A DNA stretch of 38,669 bases from Bacteroidota bacterium (GCA_017303995.1 JAFLBE010000043.1:1-38669), one strand, 5' to 3'; numbered from the stretch's first letter, positions 23,819 to 32,600 are shown. A program made the numbers and translations. The notes: generated by a model from the letters alone, not told the origin.

Positions 23819-24385
23819 CTACCGAACAAACCGCCATTTCAATTTGCTCCAGCAGTAAGTATCAGAAAGGGAATAATCCCGCCAACGGTAAATGTACCAA
23901 AATCCCTGTTTATCTTTTCTGAGATTTAAAACCATTTTGCCATCAATAAAACTTGGATAGTCAGTGCTTGATCGGGAAATGAACAAACTATAACCGGCCT
24001 GCCATTCAGCAGAATCAATCTGATTCACGAGTTTGGGTTCAATAAACTGGAGGGTTATTTTTTTTTCTTCGGGAAGCAAATCAAGCACCAAATTGGAAAA
24101 AGAAGAAACTTCCTGTTGCTGATCAAGAAATGGAATTTGGGATTGAAGTTCTGGACTGGGTATAAATAGATACGAATCTGGATCATCAGGATCACCTAAA
24201 CATTTCCTGAAATTTTCCTTGTTGGCTTCAGAGAAAGAGAGTCTGAGATTTTCCGGGACATTTTCAGGGACAACCGGCTGAACAAAAGACGATCGGAAGG
24301 AAGAGGGTTCTTCATGTTTACGAAGTTCAAATAAATCACATCCGCTCAGCAGAATTAAAATCCACAATAAGATTGAGTTTTTCAT
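23819..24385 (-). CDS. Lipoprotein of unknown function
   Basis: 188 residues. The short signal peptide MKNSILLWILILLSGC gives a lipidated Cys16. The mature part begins with a charged linker, then a beta-rich domain ending in FWYIYRWRDYSLSDTYCWSKLKW. This resembles NTF2-like or SnoaL-like folds in pattern only. It overlaps the methyltransferase gene by 4 bp (ATGA), so it is translationally coupled to it as the last gene of menG-methyltransferase-lipoprotein. No function is proposed. Confidence 0.8.
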   Translation of the reverse strand: MKNSILLWILILLSGCDLFELRKHEEPSSFRSSFVQPVVPENVPENLRLSFSEANKENFRKCLGDPDDPDSYLFIPSPELQSQIPFLDQQQEVSSFSNLVLDLLPEEKKITLQFIEPKLVNQIDSAEWQAGYSLFISRSSTDYPSFIDGKMVLNLRKDKQGFWYIYRWRDYSLSDTYCWSKLKWRFVR

Positions 24386-25131
24386 CCCTCTTTCCTTGCA
24401 ACCAGAATCATGCGTGGACTTTCTTCTGACAACTGACTCCCATCAAAATCACCGGCCTTATAGACTACCTTCAGGTTAAATGTTAACAAAACCCGTTCAA
24501 TCAGGGACGGGTCATATAACTTTACTGATTCTTCGAATTCAAGCTTTCCCAGATCTTTATGTTCGAGCAAAACCCTTTTTTTGACTGTGTTTCCTTCAAT
24601 CCGGCGTTGCTGAAAAATACGGGTACCATTAACCATTTTTTCATCCTGAGGAACCAGATTCCGGCGGATAAAAGGTCCGTTCAGGTAATCAAAAACAAAA
24701 ACGCCACCCGGTTCAAGGTGATCAGCAACCGTTTTAAAAACACTGAAATTTTCACGGTCATCATCAAAATAGCCAAAACTGGTAAATAGATTGAATATTC
24801 CTTGAAAAGGTTTTGGGAAATGAAAATACCGCATATCCCCGCGGGAAAAATCAATTTTCAAAGATTTGTTTTCGGCGTCCTTACGGGCAACTGCAAGTAA
24901 ATTTTCAGCAAGATCAAGACCGGTAACGTGAAATCCCTGTTCCGCCAAAAGGATAGCATGACGACCGGCTCCGCATGCCAGATCAAGAACATTTGAGCTG
25001 GGTGATAATCCGGTTTGGGGAAGAACCAGATTTAAAAGTTTTTTTGCATCCGCATCATCACGATGAGAATAAACCTGAAGGTAGAGCGGGTGATTGAACC
25101 AGGTCTCAAACCAGTTGTTATTTGATGGCAT
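24382..25131 (-). CDS. Class I SAM-dependent methyltransferase
   Basis: 249 residues from the ATG at 25131 (MPSNNNWFETWFNHPLY). SAM motif I is VLDLACGAGRHA (48-59); motif II-like VTGLDLAEN and DMRYFHF follow, then NLFTSFGYFDD. The substrate is unknown. The opening WFxxWFNxxYYxxxY-like pattern is common in an uncharacterised Bacteroidota group often found near menG. It overlaps the end of menG by 14 bp and the lipoprotein start by 4 bp. It could modify a quinone or small molecule, but nothing in the sequence decides this. Confidence 0.88.
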   Translation of the reverse strand: MPSNNNWFETWFNHPLYLQVYSHRDDADAKKLLNLVLPQTGLSPSSNVLDLACGAGRHAILLAEQGFHVTGLDLAENLLAVARKDAENKSLKIDFSRGDMRYFHFPKPFQGIFNLFTSFGYFDDDRENFSVFKTVADHLEPGGVFVFDYLNGPFIRRNLVPQDEKMVNGTRIFQQRRIEGNTVKKRVLLEHKDLGKLEFEESVKLYDPSLIERVLLTFNLKVVYKAGDFDGSQLSEESPRMILVARKEG

Positions 25132-25831
25132 GATGGATGTGGACAATTCCGAATGTGAGAGGTTTATATTCCACCGAACTGAATCCGGCATTTTTCAGGA
25201 TTTCAGCAAGTGATTCAGGTTCAGGAAACTTAGCGACTGAATCAGGCAGATAGGTATATGCTTCAGGATCTTTCGAAATTAATTTTCCGACCAGAGGAAG
25301 AATGGTTCTGAAATAGAAAAAATATAGCTGTTTAAATGGAAAAATGCGCGGGCGTGAAAACTCGAGAATTACGAGATGACCACCAGGGCGCAGAACCCGA
25401 CAAAACTCCCGAAGTCCTTTTGTCAGATTTTCAAAATTGCGAACACCAAAACCAACGGTTGCCGCATCAAAAAGGTTATCGCCAACAGGGATATTTTCAG
25501 CATCGGCACAGGCAAAATGAATGGTCTCAGTCAGGTGTTTTTTAAAGAGTTTCCGGTGCCCAACTGCCAGCATTTGCTCAGAAAGGTCAAGGCCAACAAT
25601 TCTGGCTTTAAGTTGTTTTGAAGCAGCAATTGCAAAGTCACCGGTACCTGTTGCCATATCAAGCAACAACGCAGGATTTACAGGTTTTAATCGCCTGATT
25701 GCCCGCCACCGCCAATAAAAATCAATACCGAAAGATAGTACGTGGTTGAGCAAATCATAAGTTTCGGCAATGCTGTTAAACATTGACCTGACGTACTTCT
25801 TTTTTTCTTTTATTTCGAGAGTTTCAGACAT
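25118..25831 (-). CDS. menG: Demethylmenaquinone methyltransferase MenG/UbiE
   Basis: 237 residues from the ATG at 25831; a TTG 9 bp upstream is less likely. It adds the ring methyl group in the last step of menaquinone synthesis. Family hallmarks are present: MFNSIAETYDLLNHVLSFG (17-35), motif I LLLDMATGTGDFA (55-67), ATVGFGVRNF and LREFCRVLRPGGHLVILEFS. With mqnB and mqnD this shows that menaquinone is the quinone made by the organism. The start is preceded by a heptad repeat array rather than an obvious ribosome site. Confidence 0.94.
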   Translation of the reverse strand: MSETLEIKEKKKYVRSMFNSIAETYDLLNHVLSFGIDFYWRWRAIRRLKPVNPALLLDMATGTGDFAIAASKQLKARIVGLDLSEQMLAVGHRKLFKKHLTETIHFACADAENIPVGDNLFDAATVGFGVRNFENLTKGLREFCRVLRPGGHLVILEFSRPRIFPFKQLYFFYFRTILPLVGKLISKDPEAYTYLPDSVAKFPEPESLAEILKNAGFSSVEYKPLTFGIVHIHHAIK

Positions 25832-25840
25832 AAGGAGCAA

Positions 25841-25926
25841 GTTATAAGTTACAAGTTAAAAGTTACAAGTGGTACGTGGTACGTGGTACGTGGTACGTGG
25901 TACGTGGTACGTGGTACGTGGTACGT
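25841..25926. repeat. Heptad tandem array (GGTACGT)8 with degenerate GTTACAA units
   Basis: Four units of GTTAYAA type (GTTATAA, GTTACAA, GTTAAAA, GTTACAA; 25841-25868) lead into eight perfect copies of GGTACGT at 25871-25926. The array lies directly upstream of the menG start on the minus strand, between menG and the GT-C-like gene, and likely varies in copy number between strains. Confidence 0.95.
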
Positions 25927-25978
25927 CAATTTGAAAAATACCGATTAATCCGGACTGAAGCGAAAGACAACAATAAAA

Positions 25979-27397
25979 TCAGCCAAGTGACTGCGTTTCT
26001 GTGGAAACATCACCGTTTCCTTCATGGTTCATTTCATCGGCACATTTTTCGGTTTTATGCTGAAAAACAAACGGCCCAAGAAACCGATATCCGTCTGCAA
26101 TCAGCAAAGGAATCACGATGGAATATTCCCAAATTCTGAATTGCCAGTAAGAATTCGGAGCATAAGGCTGATTGTTGATCAGGATGGTAAACATCGAGAA
26201 CGTAAACCAGGCACCCAGGCTGAAAGGAACAATCTGAAGAATAAAGGCAAGTGTAAAAGGAAGAATCATCATCCAGGGTTGAACTTCGGGTGAGAACAGT
26301 AGAAAAATCAGCAATCCGAAAAGACCAAAGCGCAACCTGACTTTCCATTCGGATTGCCGAACAGAAAAGTAAATGAGAAAAACCCATCCAAAAAGAAAAA
26401 GAATAAAAAATATCGTTCTGATAAGGAGATCAGAAAACTGAACATTCAAAAAACCTGAAACTGTTACCCAAAGTGACGGAAAAAAGGAATTGAACTCATT
26501 AAGACGAATTTCATGTATAACTGATTGAAAACCCGGTAAATCCTGTGCAAATAGAACCGGTATCCAGATAAAAAAGGAAGCCAGAACGAATCCTGATAAA
26601 ATCAGCCCGGCAGTTTTTATTTCCATCCGTAGGAAAAATAAAAACGGAATCAGAATAATGACCATCAGATCTGAACCAACCGCTGCTGCAAGAACCACAC
26701 CGGCAAGAAAATGCAGATTTTTATTCAACATCAAAGCCGTCAGAATTATCCAGGGAACTGCAATAAAACCAGAGTGAACCTCTAATATTCCCTGAAACAA
26801 AAAAACAGGACAAAGCAAGAAGGCGACCGTCCAGCGGGAAGAACCTGATTTATTCCGGTTGAGAACTAACAACAGCCAGGAAGAGACAACAAAAATTGTC
26901 GTAAACAGGATTTCGAGCCGGTAGATAAACAACTCTGATGAAATGGTCATCACCGGATAGTAGAGTGCTAAAGAAAAAAGCCATTGTGAAATCGGGGGAT
27001 GCAATGAAATACCTGTCGTTATTCCGGTTTGCTCAGAAATGCCTGTCAATACCGGGATTTTACTTATAACGGCTTCTGGGGTATTCAAAAACGGATTTAA
27101 ACCATGTGCTGAAACAATTGCATCCCAGAAATACCGATAATATTCGGATGACGCAAACGGAAGACTTGTAAACCGGTTCAGTGAAAAAACACCAATAACC
27201 AGAAATGCAATCCAAGGCAGCCAAAACCCATCAGACGAATCAGAATCTGAATGATCAAGCTCAAACCAGGTCCAGCCGAAAAGTAGTGCAGAGATTAAAA
27301 TCAGGGTAATCTGGAATGCTGATCCTGAGGAAAAAAAGAGAATGGCAAAGGCCAAGAAAAAAAATTGAACAAGTCCGATTCCGGAGGAACGGCTCAT
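25979..27397 (-). CDS. Polytopic membrane protein, GT-C glycosyltransferase-like
   Basis: 472 residues with about 11 membrane segments. The first large loop has FASSEYYRYFWDAIVSAHGL followed by NPFLNTP. This matches the DxYRYxWDGRVxxxGxNPY loop of mannosyltransferase-like GT-C enzymes that use polyprenyl-phosphate sugars. The usual Asp before YRY is Glu-Tyr here and WDG is WDA, so the active site is changed. It ends near the repeat array upstream of menG. Its start overlaps the RsbW-like gene by 4 bp. The assignment rests on this loop and the topology. Confidence 0.72.
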   Translation of the reverse strand: MSRSSGIGLVQFFFLAFAILFFSSGSAFQITLILISALLFGWTWFELDHSDSDSSDGFWLPWIAFLVIGVFSLNRFTSLPFASSEYYRYFWDAIVSAHGLNPFLNTPEAVISKIPVLTGISEQTGITTGISLHPPISQWLFSLALYYPVMTISSELFIYRLEILFTTIFVVSSWLLLVLNRNKSGSSRWTVAFLLCPVFLFQGILEVHSGFIAVPWIILTALMLNKNLHFLAGVVLAAAVGSDLMVIILIPFLFFLRMEIKTAGLILSGFVLASFFIWIPVLFAQDLPGFQSVIHEIRLNEFNSFFPSLWVTVSGFLNVQFSDLLIRTIFFILFLFGWVFLIYFSVRQSEWKVRLRFGLFGLLIFLLFSPEVQPWMMILPFTLAFILQIVPFSLGAWFTFSMFTILINNQPYAPNSYWQFRIWEYSIVIPLLIADGYRFLGPFVFQHKTEKCADEMNHEGNGDVSTETQSLG

Positions 27398-27801
27398 GAA
27401 ACCGGACTTACATGAAACAACATGGTAACGGTGGTACCTTCGGGGGAAAAATCATATTTCACACTTTTCATTATATTTTTCATCAGAAAAACACCACGGC
27501 CGGACGTTTTCAGAATGTTTTCTTCGGCAAGCGGATCTGGAAGCGAATGCGGATCAAATCCTTTTCCCTGATCTGAAACAGAAACAGTGAGAGAATTACC
27601 GTCAAGAATCATTGAAACTTTAACAGTTTTTGACGGATCACCATGATTTCCATGATGAATGGCATTGTTTGAGGCTTCTGTGACTGCAATCATCAATGCA
27701 TTGATGTCATCATCACTTAATCGAAACGTTTCACAGGTTTCAAAGATAAAATCTTCGACCTTTCTGACGTTTGAAGGATCTGAAAGAATGGTAAGTTCCA
27801 T
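27394..27801 (-). CDS. RsbW-like ATP-binding protein (anti-sigma factor/serine kinase type)
   Basis: 135 residues, a stand-alone GHKL ATPase domain. The N box is E42-A-S-N45-N46-A-I-H-H, the G1 box D77-Q-G-K-G-F-D83 and the G2 box SGRGVFLMKN (100-109). Such proteins bind sigma factors or phosphorylate anti-anti-sigma proteins on serine. No STAS-domain partner or PP2C phosphatase is in the window, so its partner is unknown. Overlap with the membrane enzyme downstream (ATGA, 4 bp) suggests co-expression. Confidence 0.88.
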   Translation of the reverse strand: MELTILSDPSNVRKVEDFIFETCETFRLSDDDINALMIAVTEASNNAIHHGNHGDPSKTVKVSMILDGNSLTVSVSDQGKGFDPHSLPDPLAEENILKTSGRGVFLMKNIMKSVKYDFSPEGTTVTMLFHVSPVS

Positions 27802-27867
27802 GCGCCTCTTGTATTTCTTAAGCTGAAAATAAAATATCCGTTTATCATTCGCAATTCCTGACCAATT

Positions 27868-29703
27868 TTAGAACTCATACCGGCAACTTATTGTCACTGA
27901 AGGAAGAAATTCTGCCTTCTGACCTGTTAATTTCCGGCTCATCAGCCAGATGTCACCTGATATTTCCATCCAAGGGACAAAAAAGGAACCCATGATGACT
28001 GGACCTGATTGTTCAATTTTTTGCTGCAGAACTTTTTTTCCGCCCTGATATCCAAACTGATCCTGATTCATAAACCGCCAGGACAGTGCAATACGTTGTT
28101 GCCAGATCCAAACACCAGGCTCAGCCAGATAGTATGACAAATGCCTGACCGGGTATTCCTTAACTGGATCCGGATAGTAAATTCCCTGAGAAGTTTCGGT
28201 GGTTTTTCCTCTAAAAAACCACACCTGCTCTCCTAAGCGATAAGCAAGTGAGTCTTCGATCGTTAAAACCCGGAATGAAAAGCTTTTTTTTGATATAAAC
28301 TTGGCGTCATAATCGTAAGTACGAAGCTGACTTGAAATCTGTACACGCACCAGATTGGTTAATTTCGGAAAAATCAGTTCACTCCAGGTTCCCGCTACTC
28401 TTGAAAAAGTATTTCTGAAATTATCTCCCGAGCGATCCTGATGAATAAATACCTGATGGGCAAGCTGAAGATCACCTTCCAAAACAAATTCAGACTGAAA
28501 TGTTCGTCTCCAGATAAGTTCCTGCCTGACACCCACAGCAATGATATCATAGTCATCATATCTGCTGTTTTCCGGATTAAATAACTGGTCTTTTGTAACC
28601 ATCACCTCTGTTTCAGACCCGAATTTTTCATCATTATAGGTTAGTGACGGGTTTACCCGGAATTTTGCAGTTTCAAGATTTCGCCTTTTCAGCTTTTGAT
28701 CCTGAATTTCTTCGTTATAACCAGTCAAACCGGTTGTGGAAAGAACAGAATACTTTTCGTCGCCAGAACTTACTGCAACCGGGAAACGAAGACTCCAATC
28801 AAAAAGCCGGACAGACACACCAATTTCATTTTCGAAAGTCCCCGACCGAACCTGATAATTCGGATTCAGAGCAGTTGCAAGGTCTGATTTTCTGATGACG
28901 GTTCGATTTGACCATGACGAATGAACATCAAATCTCAACCAATCAAACCATTCAGGTGAATCAAACTGGAATCCAAGCCGATCTGACGATTCCTTTCTAT
29001 AGTCAAGGTTGACAAGACCTTGAACCTGTGGGCCAGAAAGATAATCCCTGTCGATCTGATATCGCTGATAAGTCAAAGCAAATCGTCTGGAATCTGGATC
29101 TTTGACAGAAAAAGATAAATTCTTCCGGTCGAGTTCCCTTTTACCTGCCGATCCGTTAAACCAGTTTAAATCCATATTCCCTGAAATCCAGTCGGCTACG
29201 GGAAGTGTTGACTGATGTCTGACGTCAAAAGCAGGACCGTCTTCCTGTCTGTGGTTTTGTTCAATCAGCCAACGGCCATAGCCTGCCTGCGTATTCTGCC
29301 AATCGGTCTGGTAAAAAACACCGGCAGTTCCAGCCCATTCCAATGACCGGCTGAATTGCTTTTCCTGATCCAAAAAAACACTTACCGTTTTTAAGTCAGT
29401 TACAACACCAAATGAATCTACTACCGGAATCCGTTGTGAAAAATCCCAGACAAATTCATCACGGATCTGGTTCTGATTATTTTTATTAATCTGTGTCTGG
29501 TAACGAAAAAGTGTCTTACCCTGAACTGAAGAAAATGAAAACGGAAGGTTAACATTGAGATCAGCTTTTGCAGTATTTAAAAACTGCTGATACTGATACG
29601 TTACGGGTGCAGGAGTTTGATTTTGGGCAAAAACAGAACCGGAAAGGAAAAATAAGGTGAGAATAAAATAAACCGGCAAATTCGGTTTTTTCGCCTCAGC
29701 CAT
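27868..29703 (-). CDS. Large outer-membrane beta-barrel-like protein
   Basis: 611 residues. The signal peptide ends in GSVFAQ at about residue 26. The rest is a run of amphipathic strands with aromatic girdle residues (WDWLRFDVHSSW, LSWRFMNQDQFGYQ) ending in ITISCRYEF with C-terminal Phe, the usual barrel-assembly signal. No plug or peptidoglycan-binding domain is seen. It overlaps the DUF2520 gene by 8 bp, so it is part of that operon. No family was recognised; the barrel call is from strand pattern and the last residues. Confidence 0.75.
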   Translation of the reverse strand: MAEAKKPNLPVYFILTLFFLSGSVFAQNQTPAPVTYQYQQFLNTAKADLNVNLPFSFSSVQGKTLFRYQTQINKNNQNQIRDEFVWDFSQRIPVVDSFGVVTDLKTVSVFLDQEKQFSRSLEWAGTAGVFYQTDWQNTQAGYGRWLIEQNHRQEDGPAFDVRHQSTLPVADWISGNMDLNWFNGSAGKRELDRKNLSFSVKDPDSRRFALTYQRYQIDRDYLSGPQVQGLVNLDYRKESSDRLGFQFDSPEWFDWLRFDVHSSWSNRTVIRKSDLATALNPNYQVRSGTFENEIGVSVRLFDWSLRFPVAVSSGDEKYSVLSTTGLTGYNEEIQDQKLKRRNLETAKFRVNPSLTYNDEKFGSETEVMVTKDQLFNPENSRYDDYDIIAVGVRQELIWRRTFQSEFVLEGDLQLAHQVFIHQDRSGDNFRNTFSRVAGTWSELIFPKLTNLVRVQISSQLRTYDYDAKFISKKSFSFRVLTIEDSLAYRLGEQVWFFRGKTTETSQGIYYPDPVKEYPVRHLSYYLAEPGVWIWQQRIALSWRFMNQDQFGYQGGKKVLQQKIEQSGPVIMGSFFVPWMEISGDIWLMSRKLTGQKAEFLPSVTISCRYEF

Positions 29704-30628
29704 TCCGGTTTTCCTGAGGATCCTGACTTGCGGCGGTGAGCAATTTCATGAGAAGTGCAGAATCCTGTGCAGAAACTGATCCTTTTCTGACTGCAACTCT
29801 CAAGGTTTCTGAAGCAAGGGATTTATAAACCGGAACCAAATGCGGCAGTTGCTCTTCAAGTTCATTCAAATGAGTTTGAATGGTGGCAACATCACCCCGT
29901 GAAACCGGACCTGTGAGCGCCAGTTCAGGAGATTGCCAGCTCAGACTTTCAAGCGTTCCTTTTATCAACGGCGCCATCATTTTGAAAGCATCGTCTTTTG
30001 GAAGTCCGCAACCGGCAAGAATTTCGGAAGATAAACTAACCAAAGTCACAAGATAATTGCTCGAGACCACACAGGCGAGATGATATAAAGCTTTTGCCTG
30101 TGTGGGGATCTGAACCGGAAGTCCGCCCAGATCATGAACCAGTTCTTTCACATTTTTCAGCAAAGACGGACTGGCCTCAACTCCCCAGTAAATTCCGGAA
30201 AAGCGTTCAGACCCTTCATTCAAAGTGGGAAAAGTCTGAATAGGATGAATCGCTGCAGTTGCCGCACCCAACCTGGCAAGTGGTGCTAAAACCTGTGTGG
30301 TATTTGCTCCTGAACAGTGAAGGATAACCGTGTTCTGCCAGTCAAAAAAAAGAATCTGGGCCAATTGCTGAACCAGTGAAGTCAACGCCTGATCAGGAAC
30401 ACAAAGAAAAATCAGAGTTGATTCCCGGTGAAGATCATCAACAGATTTACTGATGTTGACCGGGTGACTTTCTGAAGACAATTTTTCGAGCCAGTCTAGC
30501 TTATTCGAAATCAGCGAAAAAGGCGAATTACCCGTCTTATGCAGATGTCGTGCAAGGGCAGATCCCAATCTGCCGGCTCCGATAATCGATATTTTATGTT
30601 GCCTGAGAGAAAGTTTTTTGTGCACCAC
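29696..30628 (-). CDS. Rossmann-like protein with DUF2520 domain
   Basis: About 310 residues if the GTG at 30628 is used. GTG at 30625 and TTG at 30640 are also possible, and no ATG is available. The NADP-binding motif is IIGAGRLGSALARHLHK. The strand FLCVPDQAL ends the Rossmann half, and the LHCSGAN and AIHPIQTFP stretches are typical of the DUF2520 family. The C-terminal helical half (about 170-300) is the DUF2520 dimerisation domain, like ketopantoate or pyrroline-carboxylate reductases. Substrate unknown. It follows the MEMO1-like gene by about 19 bp. Confidence 0.88.
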   Translation of the reverse strand: MVHKKLSLRQHKISIIGAGRLGSALARHLHKTGNSPFSLISNKLDWLEKLSSESHPVNISKSVDDLHRESTLIFLCVPDQALTSLVQQLAQILFFDWQNTVILHCSGANTTQVLAPLARLGAATAAIHPIQTFPTLNEGSERFSGIYWGVEASPSLLKNVKELVHDLGGLPVQIPTQAKALYHLACVVSSNYLVTLVSLSSEILAGCGLPKDDAFKMMAPLIKGTLESLSWQSPELALTGPVSRGDVATIQTHLNELEEQLPHLVPVYKSLASETLRVAVRKGSVSAQDSALLMKLLTAASQDPQENRNG

Positions 30629-30647
30629 GGCCCTGATCAATTAATAG

Positions 30648-31505
30648 TTAAGATTGTCTTGTTTTCCCGGAACGTGTATATGCCATCGAAAAATAGGTCA
30701 CCAGGTGATCGCCATTATCCCACTTTTCAAGTTCTGTCTGGGTCTTTAAAATGTGAAGTGTTTTATAATTGATCATTTGAGAAACTTTGGCAGCAATATG
30801 CAAGGGGCCATAAGCACCTGACTGGAATTTATGCTTCCAGTCTCTGGAGAAAAAATGCTCTGTTTTATGATTTAGTAAATCACCTTCAAGCTCATCAATA
30901 AGTGCCTTTAATTCCGGCTTGGGAGTTGCCGGGTCACTGATCATATCCGCACAGATAACAATCAAAACGTTCCTGCTCGACAGAATTTCACCCATGGCGT
31001 GTGAAACTTCATCACAAAACTCCCGCGATTGATTCCCAATAACAATCGGCAGAATTTTAAAGCCAGGTTCAAGGGCAACCTGAAGAAAGGGCAACTGAAG
31101 TTCAATAAAGGAATCTTTGTTAAAATGGCCTTTGTCACTCACAAAAATGTCATCATCTTCGTCGGCAAATTCATCCCGCATGAGATAATCAATTTTAAGT
31201 CCGCCAAGAGGCGTCTGATATTCATCCCCCGAAAAAATTGAGATAAAATTAAAGAATTCGGTTTCAGAGTAGGCGATGATAACAACCGTATCAACCTGTT
31301 TTCCGATTACTGTTGAGTAGGCTTCTGCATATAAATCCGCACAATCCTTAAAACTTCCCTGAGGTACAACAATCAATTTTGGGGATTCAGCAGACGGTGT
31401 TTTTACTCTAGCCAAAATTTCAGTGACGTGGTTTTTAAGAGTGTCGGGATCTGATGGATATAAAGTTCCTGCAGCGATGGGTTTGCGGGTCGAGACGGCT
31501 TTCAT
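30648..31505 (-). CDS. MEMO1-family protein lacking the metal-binding residues
   Basis: 285 residues. RKPIAAGTLYPSDPDTL (7-23), FIELQLPFLQ (133-142) and PIVIGNQS (153-160) give the MEMO1/AmmeMemoRadiSam protein B fold. The motifs that carry ligands are changed. PHAG is PQGS (48-51), GPSH is AYSE (78-81), EHS before the QLPFL stretch is DSF, SSDLSH is CADMISD, and the Cys of the late CGxGP is Gly (GAYGP). Canonical metal ligands His49, His81 and Cys244 therefore appear lost. MEMO1 in animals binds copper or iron; bacterial members are uncharacterised. No radical SAM or AMMECR1 partner is nearby. It heads an operon with DUF2520. Confidence 0.82.
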   Translation of the reverse strand: MKAVSTRKPIAAGTLYPSDPDTLKNHVTEILARVKTPSAESPKLIVVPQGSFKDCADLYAEAYSTVIGKQVDTVVIIAYSETEFFNFISIFSGDEYQTPLGGLKIDYLMRDEFADEDDDIFVSDKGHFNKDSFIELQLPFLQVALEPGFKILPIVIGNQSREFCDEVSHAMGEILSSRNVLIVICADMISDPATPKPELKALIDELEGDLLNHKTEHFFSRDWKHKFQSGAYGPLHIAAKVSQMINYKTLHILKTQTELEKWDNGDHLVTYFSMAYTRSGKTRQS

Positions 31506-31858
31506 ACTATGGTTTCCTTTTCTGTCTGATGGTCATCCGGGTGGTCTGCCCGGGTTTTGTATAAATTAAGCAAAAATGGTCTGAAATTGAAATGTAAATC
31601 AGAAGGAAGAAGATAGAAGTTGGAAGTTAGAAGGAATTACGGGTCACTTATTACAGGTAACGGGTTTTAATGCGGGGACTAGGGACCTGGGACGGGGGAC
31701 GAAAGGGCACTTCGACTCCGCTCAGTGACCTTTCGATCACGAATGCAAAAACATTTAAAAACCCAAATGAAATTTTTAGGACAAGTTTGCAGTTATCAGG
31801 TAAAATTGAAATTCGTTCAGAATTTTCTGAACTTCATAAAAATTAAATGTGGTGAAAA
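31506..31858. repeat. Repeat-filled 353-bp gap upstream of the nfu gene
   Basis: No gene is supported. 31601-31635 holds AGAAGNN heptads, 31636-31663 heptads with AC at 31639, 31646, 31653 and 31660, and 31675-31702 four GGGACNN heptads. A dispersed repeat (ACTTCGACTCCGCTCAGTGA) follows at about 31711-31730. The last 60 bp carry the nfu control region. Confidence 0.85.
31815..31832. promoter_or_regulatory. Palindromic candidate operator upstream of nfu
   Basis: GTTCAGAA-TT-TTCTGAAC, 8-bp perfect arms with a 2-bp spacer, lies 26 bp before the nfu ATG. Its position suits a repressor site or a TSS-overlapping operator. The regulator is unknown. Confidence 0.4.
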
Positions 31859-32410
31859 ATGTCTGTTATCGTTACCAATATCGAAGTTACTCCAAATCCT
31901 GATGCTTTAAAGTTTGTTGTTGATCAGAAATTGCTCGAAAAAGGAACCCGTTCGTTCTCAGGAAAATCTGCTGCCCAGAATGATGTTTTGGCCTCGGCTT
32001 TATTTGGTCACCGGCATATTGAAACTGTTTTTTACATGGATAAATTCGTCACCGTTTCCAAAAATCCTGATATTTCGTGGTCAATGATCATGGAAGAAAT
32101 CAAAAAAACCATTGAATCCGTCGATCTTGCTGCACTACATGCCGGTCATGATCAGCCAGCTGACCCCACATTGACCACCGAAGATGCGATGCTTGATAAG
32201 GTTCAGGAAATCCTGAAAGTCAGAGTTCTTCCCTATCTCGCAAATGATGGTGGTTCCCTTCAGGTTTTGGGAATGGAAGGTTATCAGCTCAAAATCAGGT
32301 ATCAGGGTGCCTGCGGAAGCTGCCCAAGTTCATCCACCGGAACTCTGAATGCGATACAAGCCATGCTTCGCCATACGGTTGATCCCAAGATTGAAGTGAT
32401 TACTGCCTGA
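31859..32410 (+). CDS. Nfu-type iron-sulfur cluster scaffold/carrier
   Basis: 183 residues with two domains. The N-terminal Nfu_N domain (about 3-90) has TPNPDALKF and GHRHIETVFYMDKFVTVSK. The C-terminal NifU-like domain (about 105-183) has LPYLANDGGSLQV and the cluster-binding C152-x-x-C155 in GACGSCPSS. Such proteins bind a 4Fe-4S cluster across a dimer and pass it to target enzymes. The ATG at 31859 is preceded by GGTGAAAA. It stands alone, with repeats on both sides. Confidence 0.95.
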   Translation: MSVIVTNIEVTPNPDALKFVVDQKLLEKGTRSFSGKSAAQNDVLASALFGHRHIETVFYMDKFVTVSKNPDISWSMIMEEIKKTIESVDLAALHAGHDQPADPTLTTEDAMLDKVQEILKVRVLPYLANDGGSLQVLGMEGYQLKIRYQGACGSCPSSSTGTLNAIQAMLRHTVDPKIEVITA

Positions 32411-32600
32411 GAATTCCAGTGACGAGGGACGAGTGACTTGGGACGGGGAACAAGGTACAAATACTAGTTACAAATTACGGGTCACGGGTCACAAAATACT
32501 GGTTACAAGTCGAGTGAAGATGTGATCCCGAACTCATTTCCGGGTTATAAGTTACAAAATACTTGGTGCTAAGCCTGTCGAAGTTTGTTCTAATTTTTCA
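32411..32600. repeat. AC heptad array and dispersed repeats
   Basis: Thirteen AC dinucleotides start at 32422, 32429, 32436, 32443, 32450, 32457, 32463, 32470, 32477, 32484, 32491, 32498 and 32505: spacing of 7 with a single 6. The other bases vary. Downstream are GATCCCGAAC...CGGGTTA (about 32523) and a CCTGTCGAAG repeat (about 32574). The array begins 8 bp after the nfu stop. Confidence 0.9.

Noticed and set aside
25876-26139. 87-codon plus-strand frame reading the heptad array as MVRGTWYVVRGTWYV
   Set aside because: The heptad length is not a multiple of three, the product is an artefact of the repeat, and the frame runs antisense into the GT-C-like gene.
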